63,063 nucleotides of DNA from Phoronis australis (GCA_002633005.1 NMRA01000014.1:1581572-1644634); one strand, 5' to 3'; shown: positions 50,512 to 62,344, counted from the first letter of the stretch. The notes: generated from the sequence alone by a model not told the origin. Made by a program: numbers and translations.

Positions 50512-50718
50512 CTAGTGGTGTAGGCGACGGCTTCTCGATCGGAAATGGGGTATTCCAGAGCATACATCAGAACAGATCCAGGATAAGAGAAGATAACGAG
50601 GAGACCGGACTACAATCGAGCACTTGACGATCTCCAAGAGCATTCTTTCTAAAACTGTTGATTTGATGGACTTGTTGGGGGGCGGTTGGGTTTCAAATTT
50701 TTTCGCTGCCTCGAACAT
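50512..50718 (-). CDS. hypothetical: possible first coding exon
   Basis: The minus-strand frame opens at an ATG in a GCCGTCATGTTCG context, resembling YY1-type start-site sequence. The first 32 residues are charged and proline-bearing (MFEAAKKFETQPPPNKSIK, then STVLERMLLEIVK) and look coding; the rest is less convincing and no strong donor follows. It matches no family I recognise. It could belong with the membrane-like exon near 49.9 kb, but that is a guess. Confidence 0.2.
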   Translation of the reverse strand: MFEAAKKFETQPPPNKSIKSTVLERMLLEIVKCSIVVRSPRYLLLSWICSDVCSGIPHFRSRSRRLHH

Positions 50719-50934
50719 GACGGCGGAATCGGAAATTCAAATCTCGAGGACGTCACTAACTACTTTCATTAACTCACCGATTTACCGGTTGGGTTGCAAG
50801 GTGCATGTGTTCGCGTAGTGGCGGAAATCACCTTCAAAAACTCGTTTACCCATCGCGAATTTAAAAAAAGGCTGATAAAAATGGTAGAATATTTCTTTAA
50901 GATTATGTAGAACCTTATTGACTTGTCGTTGTAT

Positions 50935-51275
50935 TAAACCAAATATCTACAAAACTATAGAGTTTAATTCAGTAAAAGTTTACATTTTTTTAAAGCAGAA
51001 AGCGGTAGCATTTTTATCATTAAAATAGTTGACTTTATACCAATCTGCTCAGTTACGTGACCATGTGTTTTATGTAAAACGTAGCAAAAAAGAAAGGCAC
51101 ATCTACAGCAAAACAAGAACATCACCAAATTTAAATGTTCAAGATGAAATTTCAAAAAACGCCGCTACAGTTTTCTAAATTATTATTTCGTTTTGGTTTT
51201 ATGAAACCTTTGAGTTTCTTCATAAGAATAGTGCAAAAGTAGAAAGTTTTAAAAACAATTCTCAACAGCGAATCC
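50935..51275 (-). repeat. dispersed non-coding repeat, copy 3
   Basis: On the minus strand: GAGAATTGTTTTTAAAACTT, TCTACTTTTGCA, AGAAAACTGTA, a GGTCACGTAA segment, CAGATTGGTATAAAGT and TTTTGTAGATATTTG, in the same order as copies 1 and 2. A weaker partial copy in the same orientation may lie near 61140-61250 (AAGAAAGGCACATTCATAGC versus AAGAAAGGCACATCTACAGC). Confidence 0.6.
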
Positions 51276-53107
51276 GATCAATAGTTCGTGTCAGGTACGA
51301 TGTTCCGACGTTTGCCAAATTTGGCCATTTTTCGAGAGTCCTAGGCAACCTTAAACCTTTTATCCAGCAAGAAAAAGATTCAGAGTCCACGATCCCTGCT
51401 ACGTGAATATCTTACGACTCAAGATTAGTATGGAGGCTTATTAATAGTTTATATGTCAAATACTGACATGTTTAGTAGTAAGAATCAAATCAACATAATA
51501 CATCGACCTTAAATATTTATCCAAATCGCTATATATATGTTAAGCCGGTCTAAATATGCCAGTTGGGTCTGCGTTAATCAGAGCAATCTGCTGATGGGAA
51601 AAGTGAGAACACACATGTTCTTTCCTAGTGCCTTTCAATGATATATGCATGACATTGACAAATGTAACTTAAAGATAAGTTTTCTTGACTATTCCAACTT
51701 ACTTCATTATTTTACCATCAACATAGGTCTATGTGCTTTATATGGTGAGTACTATAAGGCACGATAGCGTGTGACGGTACAAAAGAGTGGCCGTCACAAA
51801 GAAGAACTTCAAAATCCAAAGTACTAAGTACCCTTTTGAGAAACATTGATGTCAAAAACACCATTCCTAGAAATAGATTCTATCGATTCTATCACTTAAC
51901 GCTCTAAAAGTAGTCTCAGCTTGACCTTTACTTAGAAAAAGTGACTAGATTTTATTTCGTTTTCAAGCGGTATCTCGGCACCTCCAGAGGCGCTCGGCCC
52001 TTACTGCCCACGTCTACTATGACAGTGAGTTGTTCGACATAATGAAATGGTTTGATAAAGAATCATTTTTAACATTCAAAGAACACATCTCAATCGGGTC
52101 CATGCTATTCATCAGTTGCTGCGAGTATTGGCCCTGGCGGAAATAGTCCGTATGAATGGAAACCGCTCGGTGAATCTTCACATGCAGACAGCTATTAAAA
52201 TGTAAAGAGAACAGAACGAAGACACACCCTGTACCACATGCGAGTGCTCACTTCGAGTTTCCGAGCCAGCTAAGGAAAGAATTTAAAGAGTGAGTACCCA
52301 AAGGCAGTATCGAAATGTTCAGTCTTCCGTCTCGTCCACTGTGCTAAAAAGGCACACTAAGGGTCAGTTAGCTGCGGATGCACGCTTCTTTCGGTTACAC
52401 CGCATTCACCTAAGTGCGGACAATTTCGGGCCTCTAGGATGTTTCTGAGCAGGGCCGTATGAAGAACCGTAAGATGGCGCTATGGAGACTGAGGTGCATA
52501 TCAGTGACGAGTCGCATGAAACTGTACCGAATGAAACAGTCTCGCTAAGGCGGAGATACTGCAAGAATTGCATAGTATAAGACAAATATTTGGCGTAGAA
52601 AGAATTGGCTATTTCTAGTGCCGCTGCAGACTGAGGTCAAACTAAGTTGGCTCCGTTACCGAACACGAGGTAGAGTTGCAAGTTTATGTTAGTGTACGCC
52701 TTAACGCAGCTCACAAACATCAATCCAAGTTATACTGCTGTTGCGGCTAAGTAGGCTAACGAACCAACAACATGCACCGTGGTGACACCCAGACTTAGCT
52801 GTCTGTAAGCCAAGCATGGCCAATTAAAGAGAAATAAAGATTAAGCCATCATAGGTGCATAAACTCTGTAATCAGTCACGGCAATCACAAAACTCGTTAG
52901 TGGCGAAGGAAAGCTAATCTTGCATATTTTTGACTCTGAGTCTACATTAATGCTGCTATAAATAAGTGTTCGGTCAAAGAAACGAAATTTTGATTTAGAC
53001 CAATTATCACTATAAAGTTTGATGGCTCATGAAAGTGACTCAAGTCAGAAAATTTGACAACCCCCACTTCACTTTTTGGCAGACATTGTCAACAGATCAT
53101 GATTCTA
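51276..53107. other. no gene recognised
   Basis: Few frames over 60 codons on either strand; no repeat partner seen. Confidence 0.45.
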
Positions 53108-53479
53108 CCCTCTGACTCAGCGCCACCTATACTGAAAAGTGTCCCTGTGCCGGAAACATGATGAACAACACACGAAATTCCGCGTGTGGACCTCAGTCCG
53201 CATGCCTTGGTCGGAAGTATATCGATCACATCGCCACCACTTGCACACGTCTTTATGCACTGCACTTGTTTGGACTTAAGCCACTGGATCGAGGTTCCCT
53301 TGATTTTCTTTACTTCGGTCACTGCCCGTTTTAATAAATTGCAAATATTCAAGTCAAAAATGGTTTCAACCAATGGGAATGACTGAGTGTTATGACGTCG
53401 GTTTCATTACATTAACCAATGAGAAGCCATATTAAACAACATTCGATAGTGCTACCTTTCGTAGAACTGTGAAAGAGTG
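53108..53479 (-). mobile_element. helicase-exon repeat, copy C (372 bp)
   Basis: Read on the minus strand it begins TA-CACTCTTTCACAG and ends GCTGAGTCAGAGGG-TA. The two ends read inward (CACTCTTTCACAG and CCCTCTGACTCAG) form the clearest terminal inverted repeat of the three copies, and TA lies at both edges. Both inverted CCAAT boxes are present. The ATG of copy B is replaced by TTG here, but an earlier in-frame ATG exists. Confidence 0.65.
53206..53373 (-). pseudogene. RecQ-type helicase N-terminal exon fragment, copy C (open frame)
   Basis: The longest intact version: about 56 residues including LLKRAVTEVKKIKG, IQWLKSKQVQCIKTC and GGDVIDILPTK, in one frame that stays open for 94 codons to 53089. 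Motif 0 (LKxKQ) and the approach to Walker A are as in RecQ/WRN-type 3'-5' helicases, but the frame then enters repeat-specific sequence (GLRSTRGISC) with no GxGKS. It is therefore the N-terminal stub of a helicase gene fused to element 3' sequence. Confidence 0.55.
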
Positions 53480-53607
53480 TAATTATGGTTCATAAATAAT
53501 CGATGGAATTCATTCTGCGTAACTAACACTGTGAGTATATTTTCAGAGGCTCTGTACTATTGCTGTGGTTATATAAGATTTTCTTTCGTAATACTTGATT
53601 TTTAGAT

Positions 53608-53611
53608 TTAA
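53608..53611. repeat. TTAA target duplication, left
   Basis: TTAA directly outside the left end of the foldback element; the partner is at 54233-54236. TTAA targets are typical of piggyBac and Kolobok superfamilies. Confidence 0.55.
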
Positions 53612-54232
53612 GGTAACTGTGAACTTAATTTAACAGGTTGTATTTATGTGCAAATATTGTAAATTCTGTTAGCTCCAACCCCTACAAAGTATATACTTTT
53701 GAAAGGTGACTAAATTTCCTTACAAAACCTATTATTCTTACTTACTTTTGTTTATTTTTTAATGAGCAGTGCATTTTTAGTAAAAAATTGACTCTGAACA
53801 GAGATTTTAAAAACATTGTTCTTCCAATCCTATTGGTCTTTTGTCAACATGTTGATACCGGCATTTTCGAAGGAACGTGTCTCAGATTTTTTAAATAGGT
53901 CCTAGTCTTTCAGAAAGATGTCTTCAAAAATCAAGATCGTTTTTGCTCAAAATGCTCTAAAAAGTCGATAATTAAAAAACTAAGACATATAAAAAAATCT
54001 GAGAAACGGTTCCCTCTAAAATGCCGGTATCAATGTGTTGACAAGAGACCAACATAACTGGAGGAAAAATATTTTTAAAATTTCGTGACTAAATAAAGAC
54101 AACTAAATGAAAATAATAAATTTTGTTAGGAAATTTATTCTCCTTTCATATATACTTTGTAGGGGTGAGAGCTAACAAAATTTAAAATATTTGCACATAA
54201 GTAAAACCTAGTAAACAAGGTTCACAATAACC
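53612..54232. mobile_element. TTAA-flanked palindromic transposon (621 bp)
   Basis: Two ~305-bp arms are imperfect inverted copies. Left GGTAACTGTGAAC, TATGTGCAAATATTGTAAATT, AACCCCTACAAAGTATATA, TTGTCAACATGTTGATACC and GGCATTTTCGAAGGAACGTG each pair with the mirrored right-arm words, up to a short centre near 53930. Terminal sequence GGTTATTGTGAAC is next to TTAA on both sides. No transposase is present. With the TTAA sites this fits a non-autonomous piggyBac- or Kolobok-type foldback element; the terminal GG favours Kolobok, but this is tentative. Confidence 0.8.
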
Positions 54233-54236
54233 TTAA

Positions 54237-57200
54237 ATGTCACAGAATTCGTTCTACACTCAGATGCGATTGGTTGTTCAGGCTTGTAAAGAGCTATGCT
54301 CGCATAAAACAACCTCGCGTTGTTGAGAGCGGTCTCAAGAATTAAATGACTGGCAGTTTCCGCGCCAATTTTCACCTCTTATTTGTGCAAGGAACAAGTT
54401 GAGCTCAGTTCCACCACTTTAAAAACTCCAGTTGTGGCTGAAATGCTGATTTCTGGCACCATTAAAGTGTAAGGTTAAAAAAAACTAAAGAAAAATTATA
54501 TATTTGATGTTGTAGTCAATTAGAAATCGCACACCAGTTTTATTTGAAATAAAAGGCGTAACAACACAAAAGTTGCATCCGGAAAATGTAAATTATATGT
54601 TAGCATTCATCAACACTAGGGGCAGTGTTTTCAGTTTAGTATGTGTCAGATTAGCCAGCAGGTGGCGCGATAGTGAGGGAGGACTAATAAGGTTACGATA
54701 AAAGCGTGGAATTGATAAGATGAGTTCTTGGTCCCATTACAAGTTTTATGAACTTAAACTTTTATAAATCACGGAAAAGTCTTGATCGATATCTATAAAG
54801 ATTTACATACTCAAAATGTGTGCGATTACTTTGACCAGTGTATTAGCCATTAGTAACAACCATCTCCCATCGCTTTTTCAAGTCTTCTGTCAAGGAATTC
54901 CTCAATTTGCCTGTTTTCTTTGCAGGGAATGGCATAGAGTAACATATTCAGACTTCGTGAAATGGCCCAAAAATGGTAAAATCTGATTAGAGGTGCTGCG
55001 ATTTAAAATGCAAAAGTAAAATCGCCTCCTCGTCCTCTAGAGGCCACTAGTATCCGGTCCCTCGTGATCAGTCACCACTTTAAACTGGTAGTACACAGAG
55101 CTAGAAAAACCAGGTCCACACAGCTGTATACCTCTTTTCACTCCGGTGACTCAGCTGGCCAGCAACCTGGCCACAGTCGCTACACTGAGCACTGCCGAGT
55201 TACATGTACCAGAGTTACAGATACAACCACAAATCGCAAAATCAAGTATGGCGATTTGCTGTACCATCATGGCGATTACCATCGACATTTAAGTGTCAAC
55301 ACGATCGCTTTGTAGACATACATCTATGCAGCAATGAACAGGGCATCATATATGTACAGGTAATTATGCTTCGCTTGGCAAGACATGGCGTTTCAAAGCT
55401 TGCTTACGTTCCTCAGTCCTGAGAATTTTAGGAAAATTAAGAGAGACCTTGAATCAAGTTGATGCTGGAGGGCGCTTTTTATTTATTTTTTATTTTAGTC
55501 AGTGAATGCAAATCTCAAAATGGATCGGGGAGAAACCTCCATTTCTCCCTGTTTAGAAAGGAAAATGGAATTAACCGTTTTGTTCTCATGGGCCTGGTCA
55601 TATTTTTGAAGTGATAGGATTCAATTTCAAATTTCCATTAAGACCATTAAAGCCACCAGCAACTCAAATAAAGGCGTCAGCCTTGTATTCATGTTGAATC
55701 CCGACTAAAGTTGCAGACTCCAAAACGGCGTATTTACGAGTTGCCTGTGAGTTGACGGCTCATTCGGCAGTATCCCAAGATTGTATTAGAGTGTTAAAAA
55801 TTTCAAACCCCAAGAATTCAACATTTACAGCTAAACAGGAGCGAAATAAAGCTTGGAGCTAGGAACCAATTGGTTCCTAGCTTGGAGTTAGCGAACGTTG
55901 GTCTCAAAATGGGTCGGGCAAAGACCGGAACCACTTGTGCTTTTCTGCCTTTTCTCTATTATACACAATGCCTTGGTTCAGTCAGAGCCATACTCTTGTG
56001 CCCAAGGTAAATTACAATCTACCCCTCGTATGCTTTTTACGACAATTTAGCTGATAGTCGGTTCTCGACTTCATTTTGCCGACTTCGGCATAGTAATACC
56101 TTCTCGATCGAACAGTGTATTCTTATTGTAGGATTATATCTCACCTCTTGTCTCTCCAGTACTCAAACAAAAAATAGCTTCTCTAAGACACATCAATGAT
56201 CTCCTCACTATCTGCCCACTGGTTTGAGAACGCGTTTTGGAAGCCGTGGAAGCCAGCAATCGATGTCTTAGGCGGTATCCAGTGCAGTGAACACCCGCAC
56301 TCAATGCACAACAAAGTTTGAGACTGTTAATTTAAATCTGAAATAAAACTTTCCGATTTCCACAAATTACTGACATGAACCTATAATTTCTGGTTCGTTC
56401 TTTTGCACGTGCTCAGTGGGGCATTATCAACGGTAAGTCCAACGTTGTCTCGCACTCAGCCTGCATGTCCTTGCGTCAGAGTCCTCTGGATTTTTCGAAA
56501 ACGAGGCCACTTGGTCAGGCGTTTTCACCATATTAGTCCACTATACGAACTAATTTATGTACGTATTACACCAATTTCAAATTGTTTCTTATTTCTCTCA
56601 TTTCTGTAAGTTTGGAAACAAACATTTATTTAATGGCTTCTCAGTGATAGCAGTATCACGCAGTTCGTTTTGACTAATACGAAAGTAGAAGCACAGCTTT
56701 ACTGTAAGCCAAAACAGTGCTTTGGTGAGTGACATTGAGAGCAGTAGGCATGGTGATCACAACCCACCTTTATCATCTAGATTATGACTCACAATTGTAA
56801 AACCATGCTTTTTATGTCCATCAGGTTTAAATACACCGCACCGGTTGACCGCATCCTTGACCTACCATTAAAGGACCAGGTATCAGAATTGTCCACCAAG
56901 CTCTAATTAAATTTTATTGTGAATCTATCAAGCTGGCTTCCCCTGGTCTTTTAACGACAAACATATTAAATATTATAAGGGCTGTGTGAAAACACCAACA
57001 AAGGATTATTTAAGAAGAGAATTACACGGAATATTTAAATAGTACCAGACATCACCACCCTGACAGTACCTGTAATGGCATTACGTTTTGAGTACAACTT
57101 TCTAATGTGTAAAAGCTCAGAATTAATTTTATCCTGGTAATTGTTACTGCTTTGTTTTATACTATTTTTCTTTTCAGTGAAACGGTTTACGGTAAATAGG

Positions 57201-58315
57201 AAAAATATTTTCAGCGATCGTCCAGAAAATGGAATGAACTTTTATAATTGTCGGATGTATGAACATACAAGATTTCATAGACTTTTCGGTGTACCATATA
57301 TCATTATCAGGGTTATACCAGTCATAGAACAAATAACAGCCAAGCTGGTTTTTACGAAATAGTGTCGGTGAGCATACTTAAAGTGCTTGAAATCACCAAT
57401 TCCATATCAAAATACCAAAAAAGCAAGCCCACCAGACGATCAGCTATCAAATTAGAACACTGACGTCGATTACGTTACGAGCATTTATTGGTCGTAAAAT
57501 TGGATCAAACAATCATGACGCTAGTAGTCCTTCATTGCGCTTAGGGTGAAAAGTCGTCAGATATCGCTGCTAGTTTTCCCGTGCTTTATGCAATAATAAG
57601 GAATGCCGAGGCGTTGCGTTTGTGGTGATTGTGGTAACGTAATTCTTTTCACTTTCACTCTCGAAACCAGAGAAGCGCTAATATGGCACAGGTTTGTACA
57701 AGAAACTGACGTGTAGCTGGACATGACATACTGGCGCTGGGTACGTTCATACATCACACTCATGTCCGTTAAGCTAAGAAACTTTCAATTGACATCTCTT
57801 TTCTTTTATTTTCTTGTTTTGGGGAATTCACAATTGTGATATGCAATACTATTAGGAAAATGTAATGATCCTGACAATGTAGTCACTTGTCAAAACAAGG
57901 TAAATCGTGGTTTCAACACTTTAATACCACGTACTAACTGGTCATGGGATTGACTATAGAGTGAAGACACAAGGCAGAGACTCGGGCAAGTTCAAGCTGT
58001 TAATCCGCGAATCTCTAAAACTGAGATCTCCCTGAACAGAAATATATTGGCCGGGTCTATTTAAAGTGACCCGACTTTTGAGGTGTACAGCTGAGACGGA
58101 AGGGTATTATCCCACATATATTGAAATATATGGATGGAATGATATGTCTGGTTTGTCTTCAATTCAGTGTCGGATAAGTGCAGAAAAAAAGAGTTCATTC
58201 TGTATTAATAATGATCAGATATTACAGAATGATGTGTGAGGCGAAACTGAAACATACCTGCTGAGGAAACAGCAAGTGCAGGACCTGTCTATGACTGAAG
58301 CCGGAGTGACAGAGC
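54237..58315. other. no gene recognised
   Basis: Contains the strong CTCF-like site at 54655 and overlapping plus-strand frames at 55064-55422 without domain similarity. A short inverted pair AGGAACCAATTGGTTCCT is at 55861-55878. Confidence 0.4.
54655..54668 (+). promoter_or_regulatory. CTCF-binding-site-like motif (14 of 14)
   Basis: CCAGCAGGTGGCGC matches the bilaterian CTCF core CCASNAGRKGGCRS at every position. CTCF is an 11-zinc-finger insulator and architectural protein. It lies 0.4 kb right of the TTAA foldback element and is not inside a recognised repeat copy. Confidence 0.45.
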
Positions 58316-58382
58316 TTAGCATCTTAGCTTCAAGAACGCAGCAACCGAATTCAAGCAGTGATTTCTTGATTTTACTTCTTGT

Positions 58383-58690
58383 TTGACATCACTGATTTTT
58401 GACGACGTAATACCAAAGTCTCTACTGCAACATCTCGCCGATTTTGGAGCAATATTTGAACGGGACAACTCAACCCATGAAGAAATTCGACAGTTCGCAG
58501 AAAAGTTTCTCAGGTCACATGGAAGAGATTTATTTCCACTTCTGAGAAGGGCATTGCAGATCGTGTGTGTCTCTGTGGCAAATTGCAAAAGATCCCTCAG
58601 CAAAAAACGAAACTGATCAAAACTGTCCAGAGATGAACAATGAGTCGCGTTGGCAAACCTTGCCATCCTGTCAGTAAAGAAGGAGTGTAC
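58383..58690 (+). pseudogene. hAT transposase C-terminal (dimerisation) fragment
   Basis: Plus-strand frame from 58383 ends with DLFPLLRRALQI, VAN-C-KRSLSK. After a frame change come KLIKTVQR, a stop, TMS, and after a second frame change LANLAILSV. This is the order of the hAT C-terminal dimerisation domain in ZMYM1-like transposases (FP-L--AL-I, VAS-ERSFSKLKLIKT, MS--RL-NLALLS-E). The frameshifts and internal stop show it is dead. The earlier residues (DVIPKSLLQHLADFG) are not recognisable, and no BED or RNase-H motifs are visible upstream, so it is a short relic. A complementary 116-codon minus-strand frame is a shadow. Confidence 0.7.
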
Positions 58691-60239
58691 GTCTTTTACA
58701 CAACTTTGACAACATCACTGATAAGTTCGTTGGAAGTGTTGCAGAAGATGGTGTTGAAAATTCAACAGTAGATCGAATCTCCTTATTCCAGTCTTGCCGG
58801 GTGAGTGTCAGTGAAGTTCTGACCTTTCCAGTTTGTACTTTTCTTGTGCTGAATTCCACAGTTTTGTAGATTTAATAAATGCATTCACTATAGTCTTACC
58901 TTGTTTAGAAATTACAGGCACGGCCAAAAACATTCTTCCATGAACTAAATACCAAGTTTCCCATTTGATATAGTTGTCTTCGAACACACCAAAAGTCCTC
59001 GCTACAACACTGCAAGTTGATTTTAAACAACCATTAATAATTTTGAGAAAAAATACATATCATTTAGGAGGAAAAACGCACCTCTTCGCTAACAAAAATC
59101 CTTTCCTGTGCACAATAACTAAATATTTTTGTCATATTGGATATGCCATCCCTTATATGGTATTTTATTAAGCTATAGTTTGAGATTTGTTGGATATCAG
59201 CAGTTAGGCCACCTGTTGGCTGAAAATGTAGATGTGCTCTCTTTGTTTTCATTGGTTGGTTACATTATGGTTTGACTGTACTACTCTGTTCCCACAATCC
59301 ATTGCAATACGAAGTATTCATCGAAAAAAGTCAACAGTCGTATGGGATACCTTCATTTCTAAGTGATGGGTGTCGGACGTTTATGATTGATGATAGGTTA
59401 GTGTTTAGTAACCGAACGCCATTGATAGCATTTTCCGAAAACATTGAAAGTCCTAAAATTGTATCCACGGAACAATTCATCCATTCCTTGAAGTGTGTTA
59501 GGTGCACAAAAATAATGCCTGGGCGTTTTCAATCAAGCGACCATGCTTTTTTTCTATAAAATCGCGATTATTTTCATGAAGATCGCCGTAAGGTTTAAAG
59601 GTGTGAATTTTAACACAAATGCTGTCTCCGTTTACTCTTTTAGCGTCTTTTAACCTGAGAACCTAATTGTCAAAAAGGCGAAACGTGATCACAGGCTTAT
59701 TTTTGTGCACACAGTGTGTTTCTGTGATCATTAAGTATTCTAAATGGTTGCATGGACTGAACATTTATGGATTGAAGCACCGTTCGGCGCTCAGTTTCTC
59801 CCTGCTTTCAAATGGCAATTCCTGGCTACCAGTCCTGAAAAGTATTGACATCAGATTCCAATGTTATATAAAATGACCCAGTTGAATTACATATTAAATA
59901 TTAGCTACCACTAGAACGTAATTTTTGTACTGGAACTTGAACTCGAAATTTTTTGTAATATTTTCTGTCCTACATTTTAATCAATGATAAGTCTCTATTG
60001 TTTTGTGCTTGAATATGGTTTACATGTAGGCATACCGTGAGTTTCTAGTCTTCTTGAGGGCCTCTTCAACAAACTCTAGTAAAAACTCGAGACTCCAAGT
60101 AAATACTCGAGAGTTCAAGCCCAGACTCGAAGTTGAGCTTTAATGATAGGGTCAGAAAGTGCAAACTAATCAAACAATCTAAGTCGTCGGCCCATCACTA
60201 AGAAACAATAACAGATTGCACAAACTGTGCAGATCTATG
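58691..60239. other. no gene recognised
   Basis: Plus-strand frames at 59272-59559 (95 codons) and 59667-59876 lack domain similarity. Imperfect repeats of an ACTCGAGA-like word occur at 60075-60135. Confidence 0.4.
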
Positions 60240-60253
60240 CCGCCACCTGGCGG
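60240..60253 (-). promoter_or_regulatory. CTCF-like motif (13 of 14)
   Basis: On the minus strand CCGCCAGGTGGCGG matches the CTCF core at 13 of 14 positions. The word is also nearly self-complementary, so chance or another factor is possible. Confidence 0.3.
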
Positions 60254-60600
60254 TGATGGCGAGTACTTCCACGTGACATTGGCTGGCGTAAATGAAGGTA
60301 GGCACTTTGATTTGCTACTATTAAAGTCTTTTGTTATAACTGCCAGGCATGTCAAACAGGAAGTAGCAAAAGCCATGATGAAAACATGAAACTTTAATTT
60401 ATTTTGACGTGAGTTTTTGTGTATTGTATTACTAGTTGTAGCGAAAAACCGAAATTAAAAAGCTTCTCAATACTGTGTATGCCCGGCAGTCAATTAATTA
60501 CAGTACTGACACTTTTTAAAAGTAATGCAAGGCGCAAATATGATTTGAAATCCGGCAAGACGTCGATGCTTTCCATGGAGTTAAAACAATGTATGTATAT

Positions 60601-60668
60601 TACAACAACACTAACAACAACAATGGTAACAACAATAACAACAACAATAGCAACGGTCACAACAACCA
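60601..60668. repeat. imperfect (AAC)n microsatellite
   Basis: About 22 triplets of mainly AAC/ACA with interruptions (AATGGT, AATAGC, GGTC). The frames through it (Thr-rich on plus, Val-rich on minus) are low-complexity artefacts. Confidence 0.9.
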
Positions 60669-62112
60669 AGGCATAACGGATAACACTCTCACCGGTTAAT
60701 ATCCTATCAATTGTTGAACTCAATAGATCTACGATCGACTTAAGGTTATCTCAAACCTTATTTAGTGGCCTCCAATGTAACTCGTATATAATAACCAGGA
60801 TTTGTCAACTAGTGAGTATATATTTTCTGAAAGAAAAAGGATCAGGGATTATAAAAATATGTTTATGCGGCATTATTATTATTACGTTAACACTTTTTAA
60901 GTCACAATTTCATTGGATAGAGTTGTATACATGTGAATGAAAATGATTTATTTACATTCGTAATTATATGTCACTGTAATCTTAACATCAGATTTTTAAT
61001 TTATGTATTTGTGTATAATAATTATATATGAATTTCTTTGTATTTATTTATCCCAGATACAATGCCACTTGGCGCTTTCTGGGTCATGTATATTCATTCT
61101 ATTGAAGATTTCGTAATAAACATTAAAAAAATCATATCTAAGAAAGGCACATTCATAGCAAAATACCCTCTTAGTCGATTTTAATGAAACCTTTTTAAAT
61201 GAAAACTTCACCAGTCACCTCAAAAACACTATTAGGAATTTTCGATTAGTCTTTTAGTTTGGTTTCTATTACAGTTTACTCGCAAAAGGTAAGCTACTTC
61301 TGTCTTAACCATGTTCCCTATTTCAACATTCACTCGCAATGCCAACTGAATTTGCAGTATCGATGAATGTACATGTAACCTCCAATCAGTCACTTCAAAA
61401 TTGCGGGGTATGAAGGACGGGGTGACGAGGCACGAATGAATGCCGGGATCAATTGTAGTGTCATACAGTTGGTTTTTGATAATAGATGCCAAAAAAATTT
61501 ACTTTCTCCTTGAATTGCAGGGAATTGCAAGATCACGAAAATCGAAAATGTGTTTATAAATTACTTTCTTCGTAAACATTTCGCAGAGTTAGATGACACC
61601 ATTGTTCCGGCAATGTGTGGTGGTGAGGTACGTATGAGTTGTGGTCGGTTCTTCTAATTTATCAGGTGCGTGTTTGCACTTCATACTAATAGCTATTTTA
61701 AATTTGAGATTAGAGACACACTGGCCACGATAATGAAGGAATTTTTTGTTTGTAAATCACTTTGGAAAAGAACATTAGTATTACCCTGATTAATATTTAT
61801 GGACTAATAAAGAAGGATTCCGTGAAAATTTATAAGTATCTCGGACTCCTTATTAGACTAAAAGTTTCTGACTTGACAATATGTGAAACATGGAATTAAG
61901 TCGAAGAATTCGAATTGGACTGATGTAACTGTACGCAGCAAAACCCCCCAAACGCCTGAGAAAAGGTAAAAAACCTTCCAGGTATAATTTGATTGAACTG
62001 TGGCGACTTGCCACTTGTAAAGCAATTTATTTGGAAGAAAATAAATCAAATTAGCTGACTTTGAAAATAGCCACGCCATATTGAAATTTACTATCCCGCC
62101 AGAAAGCGATCA
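60669..62112. other. no gene recognised; AT-rich
   Basis: Includes the possible partial dispersed-repeat copy near 61140-61250. No exon-like frame stands out. Confidence 0.4.
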
Positions 62113-62344
62113 GGGGTCCGTTCCAACAAACAAATCTTAAACTTTAGCAAATTTCATAATAAATCTTAAATTCTTCTCAAGACCGTTTCACGAAAGATTT
62201 TGAGTTTGACGTAAGGGTTTGGTATAAGTTTTGTCTTAATTTTGATTATCTTACCAGATGCGGAAGTTTCAAAATTTGGGATTTGAGACAAATCTTAGAC
62301 TTAAGTCAAAAATGAACTTAAGTCAGTTTCTTTGAACGGGCCCC
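62113..62344. mobile_element. PIF/Harbinger-type MITE, copy 2 (232 bp)
   Basis: Ends: left GGGGTCCGTTCCAACAAA, right read inward GGGGCCCGTTCAAAGAAA, matching copy 1 at 5669-6288. The subterminal zones again carry AAATCTTA and CTTAAGTC words. In the centre CTTACCAGATGCGGAAG and TTTCAAAATTTGGGA correspond to the start region of the Myb-like fragment in copy 1 (CTTACCGGATGTGGAAG on its minus strand), after which the rest of the exon is deleted. This is a shorter internal-deletion derivative of the same parent. Confidence 0.7.

Noticed and set aside
55064-55422. Overlapping plus-strand frames, one ending at a GTAATT donor-like site
   Set aside because: Two frames compete, no domain is recognised, and no acceptor is evident.
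58316-58666. 116-codon minus-strand frame
   Set aside because: It is the complementary shadow of the hAT transposase fragment on the plus strand.
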